From: Fragilaria crotonensis
Lineage: Eukaryota > Bacillariophyta > Fragilariophyceae > Fragilariales > Fragilariaceae
Assembly: GCA_022925895.1 (NCBI GenBank)
Contig: JAKSYS010000719.1
Span: 1-30,469, forward strand
Length of the DNA: 30,469 nucleotides
Reading direction: 5' to 3'
Part shown: positions 18,128 through 30,441 of the stretch, in pieces
Layout: the number at the start of each line of letters is the position of its first letter
How positions within the stretch are numbered: position 1 is the first letter of the stretch
Notes under the pieces: model-generated
Database searches by the model: none
Told to the model about the DNA's origin: nothing
What the model saw: the letters and a program-made list of their open reading frames with translations, nothing else
Program-made: the position numbers and the translations under genes

Positions 18128-21100
18128 ATGCGAGCAACGCTGAAAGAAAGGCTCTCTCTGCTACCTGAAATTGCCTACCAGCATGTGTTCAGGGCAAGCG
18201 CCGAAGGCGAATCGGGAGCGTCTTATCTGGATTTCTCGATCCTGAGCGTTGCTGTAACGACTCTTGGGTTGATCTTGCTAGTACAGCTCATTCGGCACAG
18301 ACTAGATCGCAATGCAACCGGTCGACCTTTCTTCAAGACTGTCTTGGAGGGCGTGTATCGAGAATGTAAGTTCGTTTTCAGCATATTGTTACTGTTGCAT
18401 TTTGTGCTGCGTGTAACAGCGCAGTTCTCTAAGTTTCGCTAGCTTCGATCTCACCCTTTTTCGTTCTTCGGATTCAGTGGCAACACTAGGAATTGTCGAG
18501 TTCGTCATCTTCCTGTTGCATAAGTATTATACCGATCTTAACGTGGCGCAGGAGCTCATATTTGCAGACGTTCATTTTACACTTTTCTTCACTGCATTGT
18601 TCAATGCCTTCCAATCTTGCATCTTGGCATTCTTCATTTCTCGCAATTCTCACAGGTTGTGGGTGCAAACTGAATATCAAGATTTGCACCATTACGTGGA
18701 AATCCGCGAGGAGTTCGACAGGCTTGACAAGGAGCTGCGAAAATTCAGAGAACCGCTGTCGGTTCATGGCACAAGGTTCGACTCCAACAAAACCGACCGC
18801 AGCAATGGTTCTCTCCGCCAATCCATGACAGCTCAAATGTGGGCCACTGATGAATCGGATCGCGTGCGTGGTGAATTTGGATACTCATTGCAGAGCATCA
18901 AAAAGGTCTGGTACTTCCTGCTCCGGTCAGCGCGATATCCCCGTTTGTCTCGGAAGCATAATGATCTGCTCGTTCAGGTCCGATTTCACGAGCTCAAATT
19001 TCACTTTATTCAAGCCAACAAGCTTCCCATAACCATGCACCTCTCCGATTACTTGAAGCGATGCGAGCTTCGCATTATGCAAAAGCTGGTGCATATTAGG
19101 ACGCTAGCCTGGCTCCTTCTTACTGCTGGTCTTAATCTCTTGTATTTCTTGATGGGTGTGGTTGTGTACACGACGGATGGCGACCTCGCGACAGTGGGAA
19201 AGGCGATGACGGTCATTTTCTTCTCTGGTATTTTCGGCTTTGTTGCACTTTCATTGATTATTTGGAACAAAATGACTTGGATATTCTATACGATCATGCA
19301 CACGAAGCTTATTACACAATCTGGACCGGTCGAGCACCACGAGAACGGCCAAGCTTCGGACCAGCCAGCGCCAGCGAACGATGGGCTTCCTGCTTTTAAT
19401 CAGCAATCACTCTTCTGGGGAAGCAGTCCCAGGTACATCATTATCTTGATTCAGTTCATGCAATTTGGCTTCGCTCTGGCGCTGTCAATTCTTCTCGTCT
19501 TCTGGGATGACATTCATCCACAGAGTGAATCTCCAGGCCTCAAAGCCTGGTACTTTCTGTTGGCAGTGGTTCTAGGATACATCTGCTTCGTTGCTATTAT
19601 TTCCAGGGTTGTTCCTCGGTTCACTCTTTGTTCCAGCATCGGCCAGATGGTGGACCAAGACCAGCTGCATGAGACATTAGCTCGACATCGCCTAAAAGAA
19701 GCTCAACGAGAGCGCCAGCAGAAACTGATGGAACAAGAGTTCGAGGAAACCTTTCGGCAGGAGGAGGGTGACTATTCTCAATACCTTGTAGGCTTAGTAT
19801 CAGGGAATTATGGCCCGTTGTTCAAACCTCAAGTCACTTCCTTAAGTTCCAGGGTTTTGATGGATCCAAACTTGTTACAAGAATTAATCAAGACAAGTAC
19901 CGAGGATCTCAGAAAAACATTACCGGCGAAGCAGCAAGACGAGTTAAATGAACAGGAAAAACTGGTTCAAGCCCGCCGGAGTCGCAGAAAAACGCTTTCA
20001 GATGGGTAAGTTTTTTCTGTGTGATATTCGTGGGATACACGTAACGACTAACATTGATCCTAGAGTGGAGGCCATGCGCGAAATGGTTGGCCTGGGATCG
20101 GAGATGAGCAGTTCTGGAGCCGCCGACAGTCGGAAAGCGAATCGTCACATGAGGCGCAAGTCGTTGTCGGCATCTGCAAGTATTCAAATGATGAGAGATG
20201 TGAAATCTCTATCGGTTCCACTCAAACAGGAGTTACCTGATGCTCCCCTCAAGACTAAAGATGACTTAGATGTGTCACTTGACGACCGAGCCAAACGACG
20301 TGCCAACCGTAGGAAGACGATTTCTGCGTCGGCTGACATCCGGATGATGAGAATGGGAAGCCACCGAGATGTTTTGAAGGCTGATTCTGTGCCAAACGAG
20401 ACGGGAGGGAATGTAGAAGGTGCACCTACAGACGTGAGGCGAGTCTCGTTCTCGGAATCAAACTCGTCATCATCGTTGGTTGCATCTCCTCATCAGCAAC
20501 TTCGGAAGTCGTTTTCAGTGTCTGGCCAACAATCATTAACAAAAATTTCAGAGTTTGAGTCTCCTCGTACTCACCCCTTTTTTGCTGATCGGTTTGAGGC
20601 GAGCCCTGGGGCTTCTCGATGTCCGCCCGATCGTATTCACAACGAGGCAGATTCTTCGACGTCGGTAAGCGACAGCAGATTATCGATCCGAGAAGTCTTG
20701 GCAGGACACAATTCAAATTTGATCATTGAAAACGTCAAGATGCCAACTCTCGGCGATGAAGCTGTAACTGAGGCAGATTCTGACGACGAGCACAGTGATG
20801 TGGACGACCTCCCGGAAGTTCAGGAAAGCGACAAACAACGGAAGGCGGAGCCTTTGCCTCCGAAGAGAACTCTTCTAGATATTGCTCGCGCTTACTTCCG
20901 TGGAAGAAGTTACATCCTCGTAAGCTCACTCCTCGGGACTATGGTATGCTTCTTTATTGTTGGGATGCGATTAGAGGCGATGCTGATCGAAACGGGTGTT
21001 CTCGTCAATAATGACAACACTTGGCACCTTGAAGCGCAGGTAAGCTTCTGGGTTGAGTTTGGACTCCTCACTTGTTTCATATTCGGGGACTTCGTCATCC

Positions 21101-23391
21101 TCTACATCTTCCGACCCGGAAGAATGTTTGACAATCGCGACCGACGTGTATTCGTTTCCACCATCATCGACCTGTCAATTTGCGTGACCTGCATTGGCTG
21201 CTTGACTGGTGCGCAGGTACAACGTTGTTGTGATGACGCCGAAAAAAGATTTCTTGGTGGAAGTGAAACACCTGATGGCTACTACGGGTATGAACAACCG
21301 ATTGCGTGCTGTCCTCCATTTGGCGAGAGACTATACGGAGGCTATGGAAGCATTGAAATGTTCACATCGCTGGTTGGCTTAAGAGTGGTGCGATTCTTTG
21401 CAGCAAAGATTTGCGTTCAGAGATTTTACAAAAACAGTAGCTTGCCAGAGACGGCAACTACATCTGCGGAAGGTGATAGTCCCCCAATAGAATATCCTTT
21501 TGATCCATTTTACGAGGTGCGCGTGAAGGGTCAGTCGAAACACCGCGCACGCCTTGATGATGAAACTGGCACAATCGTCGAGCTATGGAAGTCAGCTTTG
21601 GCGTTACATCCAGACATCGTCGCCAAGCATGGAGAGTTCAGTGGCCAGCTGCTTCAAGCTATGTTGGGCATTCCTGTTATATGTGACGATACAGCAGGTT
21701 CTACCGAAGCCATAAAGGACTCCAAAACGGATGATGCCGTTGACGGCGTCGATCAGGAGCACCTCGGAGAGTCAAAGTCGATATCAAGAGAACGCTTGGA
21801 AAGCGGAGACACACCGATCTCAAGGCGTCGCCTGGGAAGCGGAGACATGTCGATGTCAATGCGTCGTCTGGGAAGTGGAGATGTGGATGAGCCCCAAGCA
21901 TTAAGTCGACCGTCCATAATTTCAGACAGGCGCTACTCAAGTCTCTCAGCGGCTGCTCAATCCGTTATTCTGGCTGGAAAACTAGGGAAAGCTGTTCGGG
22001 CAAAACATGAAGGCGAAAATGGCCATTCACTTGGTAGTCTACTCGAGGAGACTGAGACATCAAATGCTGAAGGAGGTATCTCTGCAAGTTCGAACGCGAG
22101 GCGTGCAGCTTTCCACAAGGAAAGGCCTACATTGCATCACTACGGAGAGAGTCAAACAGACTTAGGGTGGACGGCACAGTTGGCGCAAACGCCTGAATTT
22201 GAGATAAGGACTGATGACGACGATGACGAGTCTGCCTCTCAATTCTTCGCCCCTAATTCTAGACTCATCAGGAGCATGCGACGTTGTGACCGCAAAGTCA
22301 TGCCCATGCTGGATAGGTGGACAGTTGTTGATGTTGTCATGACAAACTTTGAAATCGTTTATTTTGATGCCAGCGACGTTGACGACTTGGGCGGTTCAGC
22401 AAATCCACGCATCAAACGTATGCAAGACATTCGGCAGGCAATCATTGCCACGAAAGGTGGGAAGGGGCTCCGTCTCCGTGACGTTGCCTTTGGCAGAAGG
22501 GTAGTCGGAACGCAGGTCCTCAACGACATTGAATCGATCCATGTGGATCGCATTTTGCCACACATGCACAGACATGATTCTGTCGGAGCTGCCGCTCGTG
22601 AACCGCTAGCCGACGAGTTCTGGAAAGAGAAGGTTCATCAGAGTGCTGCTTCGGAAGAAAACATGCCCGAGGATGTGAAGCCCTCCAGGCACATTAGGTG
22701 GACGTCCATCAAGGAAGACCGTTTGAAAGTCAAGACCAAGCATGATACTACGCTTTATTTGCGATTCTATAGCGATTTGGACAATTGTGAGTCACACCAG
22801 GAACGAATGATGAACGAACTTGAAACAGAAGGAGACCTTTTCAAAAACAACGCCTTCCAATGGTGTCAGACCATTGGTCGCATTGTTGGGGCAAGCAAAC
22901 TCAAACAAGACCTTCCACACTTCGGCGACGACAGCTGTGATGAACTGCGGGACTATCTTGTGGTGGTTGATCCCAACAAAGAGCAGAGCGCGATTCCTGC
23001 TGTCGATAGGTTCAAGAAGTTGGTCACATTGCACCTACGTCAACGTAGTGATGTCCCTTCTTTCGTTATTGGGTCACCTCCTTCGCATCGTCGCCATCAA
23101 AGCGAGAGGCCTGCACCACCGCCACCACCAACAATGTCCCTCCCGAGACCAAGCGTGGTTCGACGTGTTACTTCTCTTGGCGATGCCTTGAAGGGATCGG
23201 GGGCGGCAACAGGAGGTGCAACCAAGCCTGCTTTAAAATCGGGTCACATTCGACGCGCGTCATCGGTCGGTGAAACTGTCAGTGGCGCGCTTGACTTGAC
23301 ATCGCCATCCGAAGCGATCCGAATTGCAGGTCCTGCTGCAGAGGACGCACCTGATGCCTCCCTTGATAATGGTGCCAAGACACTATTGTAG
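18128..23391 (+). CDS. Large MLO-like membrane protein with a second membrane bundle and PH-like C-terminal region
   Basis: 1697 aa from exons 18128-18365, 18478-20005 and 20064-23391; the 5094 coding bases keep phase. Residues 1-480 form an MLO-type core with seven TM segments near 36-55, 80-94, 109-133, 286-309, 323-343, 398-421 and 436-455. Family landmarks are YRE-LATLGIVEFVIFLL after TM1, FHELKFHFIQ with SDYLKRCE, and LCSSIGQMVDQDQ after TM7. Plant MLOs are calmodulin-binding proteins, some reported as Ca2+ channels. The basic tail after TM7 (ARHRLKEAQRERQQK) could bind calmodulin. Residues ~590-740 repeat basophilic phosphosites (RRKSLSAS, RRKTISAS, RRVSFSES, LRKSFSVS). A second bundle lies near 872-890, 916-938, 952-970 and 1020-1040. 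Residues 1335-1535 suggest a PH-like fold (WTVVDVVMTNFEIVYFDA). The tail has polyproline and more RRxS sites. ATG 18128 is the first in frame. Confidence 0.85.
18366..18477 (+). other. Intron 1 of the MLO-like gene
   Basis: Donor GAAT|GTAAGT and acceptor GATTCAG|TGG, 112 bp, phase 1. Splicing recreates the family motif YRE-LATLG. Confidence 0.88.
20006..20063 (+). other. Intron 2 of the MLO-like gene
   Basis: Donor GATGG|GTAAGT and acceptor GATCCTAG|AGTG, 58 bp, phase 2. It joins KTLSDG to VEAMREMVG and connects two long open frames. Confidence 0.88.
21762..21890 (+). repeat. Short coding repeats, R(R)RLGSGDxx units
   Basis: Three imperfect units of about 39 bases in the MLO-like gene encode SRERLESGDTPI, SRRRLGSGDMSM and SMRRLGSGDVDE. 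Each carries an Arg-rich, Ser-containing potential phosphosite. Confidence 0.8.
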
Positions 23392-23431
23392 GTAGAATCA
23401 AGTAGTACAATAAACAGCGATTGAGTTGATT

Positions 23432-23611
23432 TAGGCTGCCAACAAAGGGAGCGTACGTAAGCTATCGCGTTCCTTCGGAATCATGTCCTCTCGACCCTTA
23501 CGCTTCCGATGAAATAACGACTAGGTTGCCAACAAAGTGTACGCACGTGAGCTGTCTCGTTCCTTCGGAATCATGTCCTGTCGACCCTTACGCCTCCGAT
23601 GAAATAACGAC
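23432..23611 (-). repeat. 90-bp tandem repeat at the 3' end of the X gene
   Basis: Units 23432-23521 and 23522-23611 are offset by exactly 90 bases and are highly similar. On the minus strand the upstream unit ends in TAG (23521-23523). The downstream unit continues in the same frame for 29 sense codons (SLFHRKRKGREDMIPKERDS...) before TAA. Unit 1 of the large duplication has only one copy. Confidence 0.92.
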
Positions 23612-24591
23612 TTGGGAAACTTTCGAAAAACATGATAACATCCGACTGTTCGGACATGATGGGCATACTTGGAATCTTTCAAGAGATAATCACGCGCCTC
23701 TCGTCCCAACACCACGTGATTCAGGAATGCGCAATCTCCTTGGTCGTCTTCCGAAGACGAGTCAAGGAACATGTCATCCTGCTGAGCGGTCAGGGTACTG
23801 ACCGTGGTGAAACTTCGCGCCGACAAAGTTCGGGCTCGATAAAGTGGTGGAAACAGCGCAGGTGTCATCCCATGGCCAGGTCGTCCTCGTCGATTGCCCG
23901 GGTCCTCCATGCCGTGTGCGATATTCCACGAGGACATGAAAAGCATGGGAACAATACTCTCGTTTTGTTCATCATAATGCAATTGGGCATAACCAAATAT
24001 GGGAGCATGTTCGCCACTGTCTTTCTGAAGTGTAATGGACTTGGGTGGAAGGCCTTCTGTGGATGGGTTGCTTTGAAGCACGCTCGAGTTTGATTTTGTG
24101 GCATCACCTTGGCTATCCTCAACAGGCATGGAGTCCGGGGCGACACGATGGTCGATTGCGAGACAGTCGCCTTGCATCACATCAACCTTGTTAGCTGCAG
24201 TGCCTGCCGAATCCCTTTCATCGTTGTTGGTAAGATTTTGGATCGGAAAACGCATGGTCGACATTTTTATGCTTTTTGCGATACAATGAAGGCAGCGTAA
24301 AATGGGCGATCATGATCGGAAGGGATGTACCAGTGTGGTAGTGGTACATGAGTAGTTGTAGTATTATTGTTGTCGGCGCTGTGGACGTGATTATACTCAC
24401 ATCGTGGTAACTCTCGCCAACTGGAACAGGAAAACTTGGAGATTTGGAGTATATTCGCAGTTCGTAATGTTGCGTCCTAACAGATTGAATCCAGTTTTCA
24501 TCCTCTGCGCCGCACCCATCCTTCCCGGATCAACACGATTCTGTGCCGCATACGACGACTCCATTTCATACTCTGGTATGCATAATAGCAT
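23521..24591 (-). CDS. Unknown protein 'X', two exons, convergent with the MLO-like gene
   Basis: Proposed 313 aa from exon 1 (24401-24591) and exon 2 (23521-24271). The intron 24272-24400 has GTGAGT and AAAAAG ends, and splicing preserves the frame (...LARVTT-IIKMSTMRFPIQ). I chose ATG 24591; the frame is open 14 codons further up to a TAA but has no ATG there, so an upstream exon is possible. Exon 1 encodes MLLCIPEYEMESS...NITNCEYTPN. Exon 2 has a Ser/Asp-rich patch (DSSSEDDQGD) and a very basic C-terminus (RRRKGRQDMIPKERD). There is no signal peptide or TM segment and no family I recognise. Its stop lies 130 bases from the MLO-like stop, on the opposite strand. Conservation of its C-terminal frame in the left copy supports real coding. 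Moderately sure of the gene, not of its start. Confidence 0.6.
24272..24400 (-). other. Predicted intron of the X gene
   Basis: Minus-strand donor ACGAT|GTGAGT and acceptor GCAAAAAG|CAT, 129 bp. It joins two open frames in phase; the acceptor lacks a strong pyrimidine tract. Confidence 0.6.
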
Positions 24592-25347
24592 GCAACGTAT
24601 AGCTTCGTCGGGATTCCCAACCAACTTGTCCACTCTTTAAGTCAGATGAGTTATGAGTTATGAAATATGTAATGACCGTGAGATATTTTGAGTTTTCATT
24701 GTTTTATAGAACACTCCGAGTTAACAACTACATAATACAACATGCAGAGCATGTAGTTTGTAGTGTATGGTGTACGGATATATAGCATGTAACATAACAC
24801 ATAACACTCAAAATGATTATGGCCACAGCGAGTATGTTTGTAAACATGTTTGTAAACATATATTTTAAAGTATATAATTGATATAGTATATACAGAGTAA
24901 AGAGTATACTGACGACGCCGCATAGAAAAACTCAAGAAATCTAATGTCACGATATATATATATGTATATTAATCAGAAATTTGAACACTGTTGTTATACT
25001 CAGTCAACTACTCTAGAGAGCTAGATTCCAAATTCCAACGTACTGATCTGGAATCTCAAAATCGGACGATGCCCCGGCTTCGACACAAATGAATAATGGG
25101 ACCCACCCCATCAGAGAATTATGAGACAGAACTCAGATGTTGCATGATTCATTGCTCCATCATCTACTCTGTTGATAGTTCATAGGTTACAGTTTATGCT
25201 TTATACTGTACACGCAGTTGTTCGGTCTCGTTCATCATCACATTGAAATCGAATATCGAGCGTTCCGTCTCAGACTGCGCTCTCGACACTTGTCAATCAT
25301 ATCTGTACAGCGGTCAAGTCACCCAACACTCAATTTTTATCATTGAC
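24592..25347. other. Intergenic, AT-rich, divergent promoter region
   Basis: Lies between X (-) and riboflavin kinase (+). From about 24640 to 25000 it is strongly AT-rich, with ATATATATAT near 24950-24962 and a doubled TGTTTGTAAACA-like motif near 24835-24860. No gene is supported. An upstream non-coding or short coding exon of X could lie here. Confidence 0.5.
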
Positions 25348-26283
25348 ATGGTTTCAATTCCATACTTGTCAGCAGCCACGATAATGTTTTTGCTATCTCA
25401 CTTGGTCCACGGGTTTGTCCCGTCGTTGCCGAAAATATCCCTAACAAATCGCCTGCTGGTAGCCCACTCGCAGTTTGCCTCAGCATCCATCACTCCTGGT
25501 CACGATCGTGCATTCACAACCAGGATTGCCCTGTTTTCTTCTTCATCTTCCAATACTTCAAAAGGCACAAGCAACACAACAGCAACTGCTACTCCTTCTT
25601 CGAGAAGTGTTCAACCTCTGGATCGCGTGATTCGATTGAGGGGCAAGGTTGCAACAGGATATGGTCGAGGTGGAAAGAAATTGGGTTTCCCAACCGCCAA
25701 TCTACCCTCATCACTCTTTCAGAATGCTCTGCAACATGTTCCGACTGGTGTCTATGTAGGATGGGCTTGGATTGAGGAAGATCATCAACGAAATCATGAT
25801 AATGATAGTCCGATCACTGCTACTGCTACAGGACGAGGTGTCGCTCACAAGGCGGCCGTCAATGTCGGATATTCTCCAACCTTTGAAGGAGTCGAGAATA
25901 AGGAGAAGATTGTCGAAGCTCATTTGATTCGTTGCAGCAACGACAACAATGATGATGATGCCATGACTGATTTTTATGGCGAATACATGCGATTACTTCT
26001 GGTTGGATACTTGAGACCCGAACAAAAGTTTGATTCCTTCGCAGCCCTAATGCAGGCCATTACATCTGACGTGGAAACAGCCAATCTCGCTCTCGATGAA
26101 GAACCCTATGTGTCATTCCGATCCGATATGCCATTTTTTGAAGACAATGATACGAAAACGAAGGACCTTAATCATGATCCTTTTGCAGTTGGACCAGTGT
26201 GGATAGGCAAGGATGGTGGTGATGCCGAAGCGAGTTGGGAGTTTCAAGATTGGAACCAGGCGCAGGTGATGTCACCAGTGTAA
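25348..26283 (+). CDS. Riboflavin kinase (ATP:riboflavin 5'-phosphotransferase), plastid-type leader
   Basis: 311-aa enzyme making FMN from riboflavin and ATP. The core matches the flavokinase family. Ser-Val-Gln-Pro-Leu-Asp precedes the strand VIRLRGKVATGYGRGGKKLG. GFPTANL (about 113-119) is the signature PTAN motif that binds nucleotide and Mg2+. NVGYSPTF (172-179) and VEAHLI (189-194, with the presumed catalytic Glu190) follow. FYGEYMRLLLVGYLRPEQKF then closes the barrel and resembles the eukaryotic single-function enzyme. There is no FAD synthetase domain. An insertion of about 15 residues (DHQRNHDNDSPITATATG) lies between strands. The N-terminus is a signal peptide ending HGFVPSLP, a diatom-style plastid presequence, followed by a Ser/Thr-rich transit region. 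ATG 25348 starts this leader. It is intronless. Function is secure, plastid location is inferred. Confidence 0.92.
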   Translation: MVSIPYLSAATIMFLLSHLVHGFVPSLPKISLTNRLLVAHSQFASASITPGHDRAFTTRIALFSSSSSNTSKGTSNTTATATPSSRSVQPLDRVIRLRGKVATGYGRGGKKLGFPTANLPSSLFQNALQHVPTGVYVGWAWIEEDHQRNHDNDSPITATATGRGVAHKAAVNVGYSPTFEGVENKEKIVEAHLIRCSNDNNDDDAMTDFYGEYMRLLLVGYLRPEQKFDSFAALMQAITSDVETANLALDEEPYVSFRSDMPFFEDNDTKTKDLNHDPFAVGPVWIGKDGGDAEASWEFQDWNQAQVMSPV

Positions 26284-26390
26284 GGTATTTTACTACAACT
26301 GCTACTACCAGCCACTTCTAGTGTAGTACTCGTTGCTCTTTTTCATCAACACTTGGACAGCGAGTGAAAATGATGATTCACAAAATATTG

Positions 26391-28425
<2,035 letters not shown>

Positions 28426-28811
28426 GGATGGCTGGGCAGTGAAACTAAATTTTCACATGTTCAGTGTTACCGGATAATGGTGTCCGTCTTTCCTGTTCTT
28501 ACAATGTACATGGTCGAGTAAACAAATATGTTAGCTCAACAATATATTGTTACTATTAACCATATCAGCAACATATTGACTTGTTTCATAAACATTTATG
28601 TTAACATATTTTGCTTCTTGTTACTTTCTTATAACGACAATACACCATCTTTGTTAAGTGATTCCGTTGTAAAATGACCATATTTGTTGTCGTTTATGTT
28701 GCTTAGTAGATATATATGCTGTTGACTATGTTTCTTTGTAACTATATATGTTACTCCTAAATTCAATTGTACAAATCACAATTGTTGATTAAATCCACCT
28801 ATATTGTTTCA
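28426..28811. other. AT-rich intergenic region
   Basis: AT-rich sequence with many ACATAT, TGTTAC and GTTAAC variants and a perfect 14-bp palindrome AACAATATATTGTT at 28538-28551. It may contain the promoter and a 5' exon of the neighbouring minus-strand gene. No coding sequence is supported. Confidence 0.5.
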
Positions 28812-30441
28812 TTACGAGTTGCTGATGTTGTTGTCACTTCTAACGAGAAGGCACCCGATGCAACGTCTAGTCATCATCTGAGTCCCAGTCCGCCTCGACA
28901 GGCACCATTGCTTCCGCTCTCTCAACGTATTATTGGGCGCTGCACCACCTGCATCTAGCTCGTCATCCTGATTATCACCAGCATTCTTCTTTCCAGCGCT
29001 TGCCCTGCAGAAGCGCATCAACTCCTTTTCCATTTGCTCGGCTTCCGGACACGCCCTGTCCTCTTCAACCACCTTGCGCAATGCATTGAACTGGCTAATT
29101 CCGTCGCGACTCCACCCACTGTACTTGCATTGTCCCGCTTTTTTAGTATACTTTCCCGCCATTCTTCTTGCTTTCTTTTGTATTCCCTGCCCGCTGCCTG
29201 TTTCTGCTTCTGTTGTTGTGCTGTTGTTTTCCGTTCTTGGTCCAGTGCCTCCTGCCTCCTCCTCCGCTACGACTTTCCACTTCTCAAGTAATTGTCGATT
29301 AGCAACAAACCGAAGGCTTCGTCGCTCACACTCACAATTTTTTGATCCATTGCTCTCTCGCGCCGCCGAAATGAGCTGTGTTGTTTTTGCATTTCTCAAG
29401 ACGTTCGCACCACAAACACATTCCAAGAAGTTGTTGAAGAACCAGAAGAACGCCCTTTTTCCCTTTCTGACGTAGATCTCCTGAGCTTGCAGAATTCCTC
29501 GAATGTGAAGAACTCTTCACCGCGCTTTTTAAGTCTTTGATTGCATCCCTTGCAATTTGGGAGCCGGACTGTTCGCAGTACTTCGTTTTGGTTCAACGCC
29601 TTAGTGAAACATTTTCGTATGTCAATTGAAACACGTACGGATTCTTGGGCCTCCACCTCTCACCTTTTGAAAAGCCTTGGTGAATGATGCTTGACTGGTT
29701 ACAAACTTGATCCTACGGAACAAGTTGTTTTGACAAATATCGTAATCCGCTGCGCCACATTCTTCTCCACTGTCGGAACTTCCAACTCTGCATTAAACTG
29801 CAACTCCCGCGGCCTGTAATCATTTGTTGCCCTGCTTGGGGGCTGCGCCTTCGAAGTTCCGTCCTCGTCCTCGCTCGGAGGATCAGCCGCACCTTCCTGG
29901 GCACGGCGGCTCGACTCCTTGATTCTGTTGCTGACGTTTCAAGGGAGTTGCTGCGACGACAGAATCCTCGTCATCGCCCGATGATTCGTTGTCATCTGGT
30001 GAGTCTTGAATAGCATCGGGGTTCGAGGAACTTTCTTACCCCGCCTCGGTATCATCATCCCTGTCGCCATCAGTAGATTTGTAGGACGAGTCATCATCCG
30101 AGTCCTTTCGTTCAGAACCCGGGTTGTTGCGTGGTGGGGCGGAGCCCTTTGCTTTTGCCCTGTTTGTTTTCTTCCTCTTTGCCTTGCCGCCGAACCAACA
30201 ACACGCTTTTTCCCGGTTTCTCCAGCTCAACTGTCTCCACAGGGTCCGTTTGCTGTCCTGTCTCCAATAGTTTTGCACGTTTTGCCGCCTTCCTTTTCTC
30301 CTCTTTCAGTTTCTTTGTCCGCGCCGTTGGTGTTTCAGGTTCACCGTTCCTGTCTGAACGAACGCGTCCGCCTTGTCCTTGTTTTGCTCGAGTGCGCGTT
30401 GCTGGTGAGGATTCCAGAATGTTTGTCACCACTGGAGGCAT
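28812..30441 (-). pseudogene. Frame-broken gene for a lysine/glutamate-rich protein of unknown function
   Basis: Read on the minus strand from ATG 30441 (MPPVVTNILESSPATRTRAK), it encodes a basic, charged N-terminus (TARTKKLKEEKRKAAKRAKL). A Ser/Asp-rich linker follows (SERKDSDDDSSYKSTDGDRD; SEDEDGTSKAQPPS). Then come ELEVPTVEKNVAQRITIFVKTT, KALNQNEV, KKRGEEFFTFEEFCKLRR, FFWFFNNFLECV, and a longer open part: EKWKVVAEEEAGGTGPRTEN, AGKYTKKAGQCKYSGWSRDG, FNALRKVVEEDRACPEAEQM. These pieces lie in different frames, with at least four shifts and in-frame stops, so no single protein can be read. There are no signal peptide, TM or catalytic motifs that I recognise. The pattern suggests a degenerating copy of a repeated diatom gene family, possibly carried by mobile DNA. 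The 5' end is close to the window edge. Confidence 0.55.
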
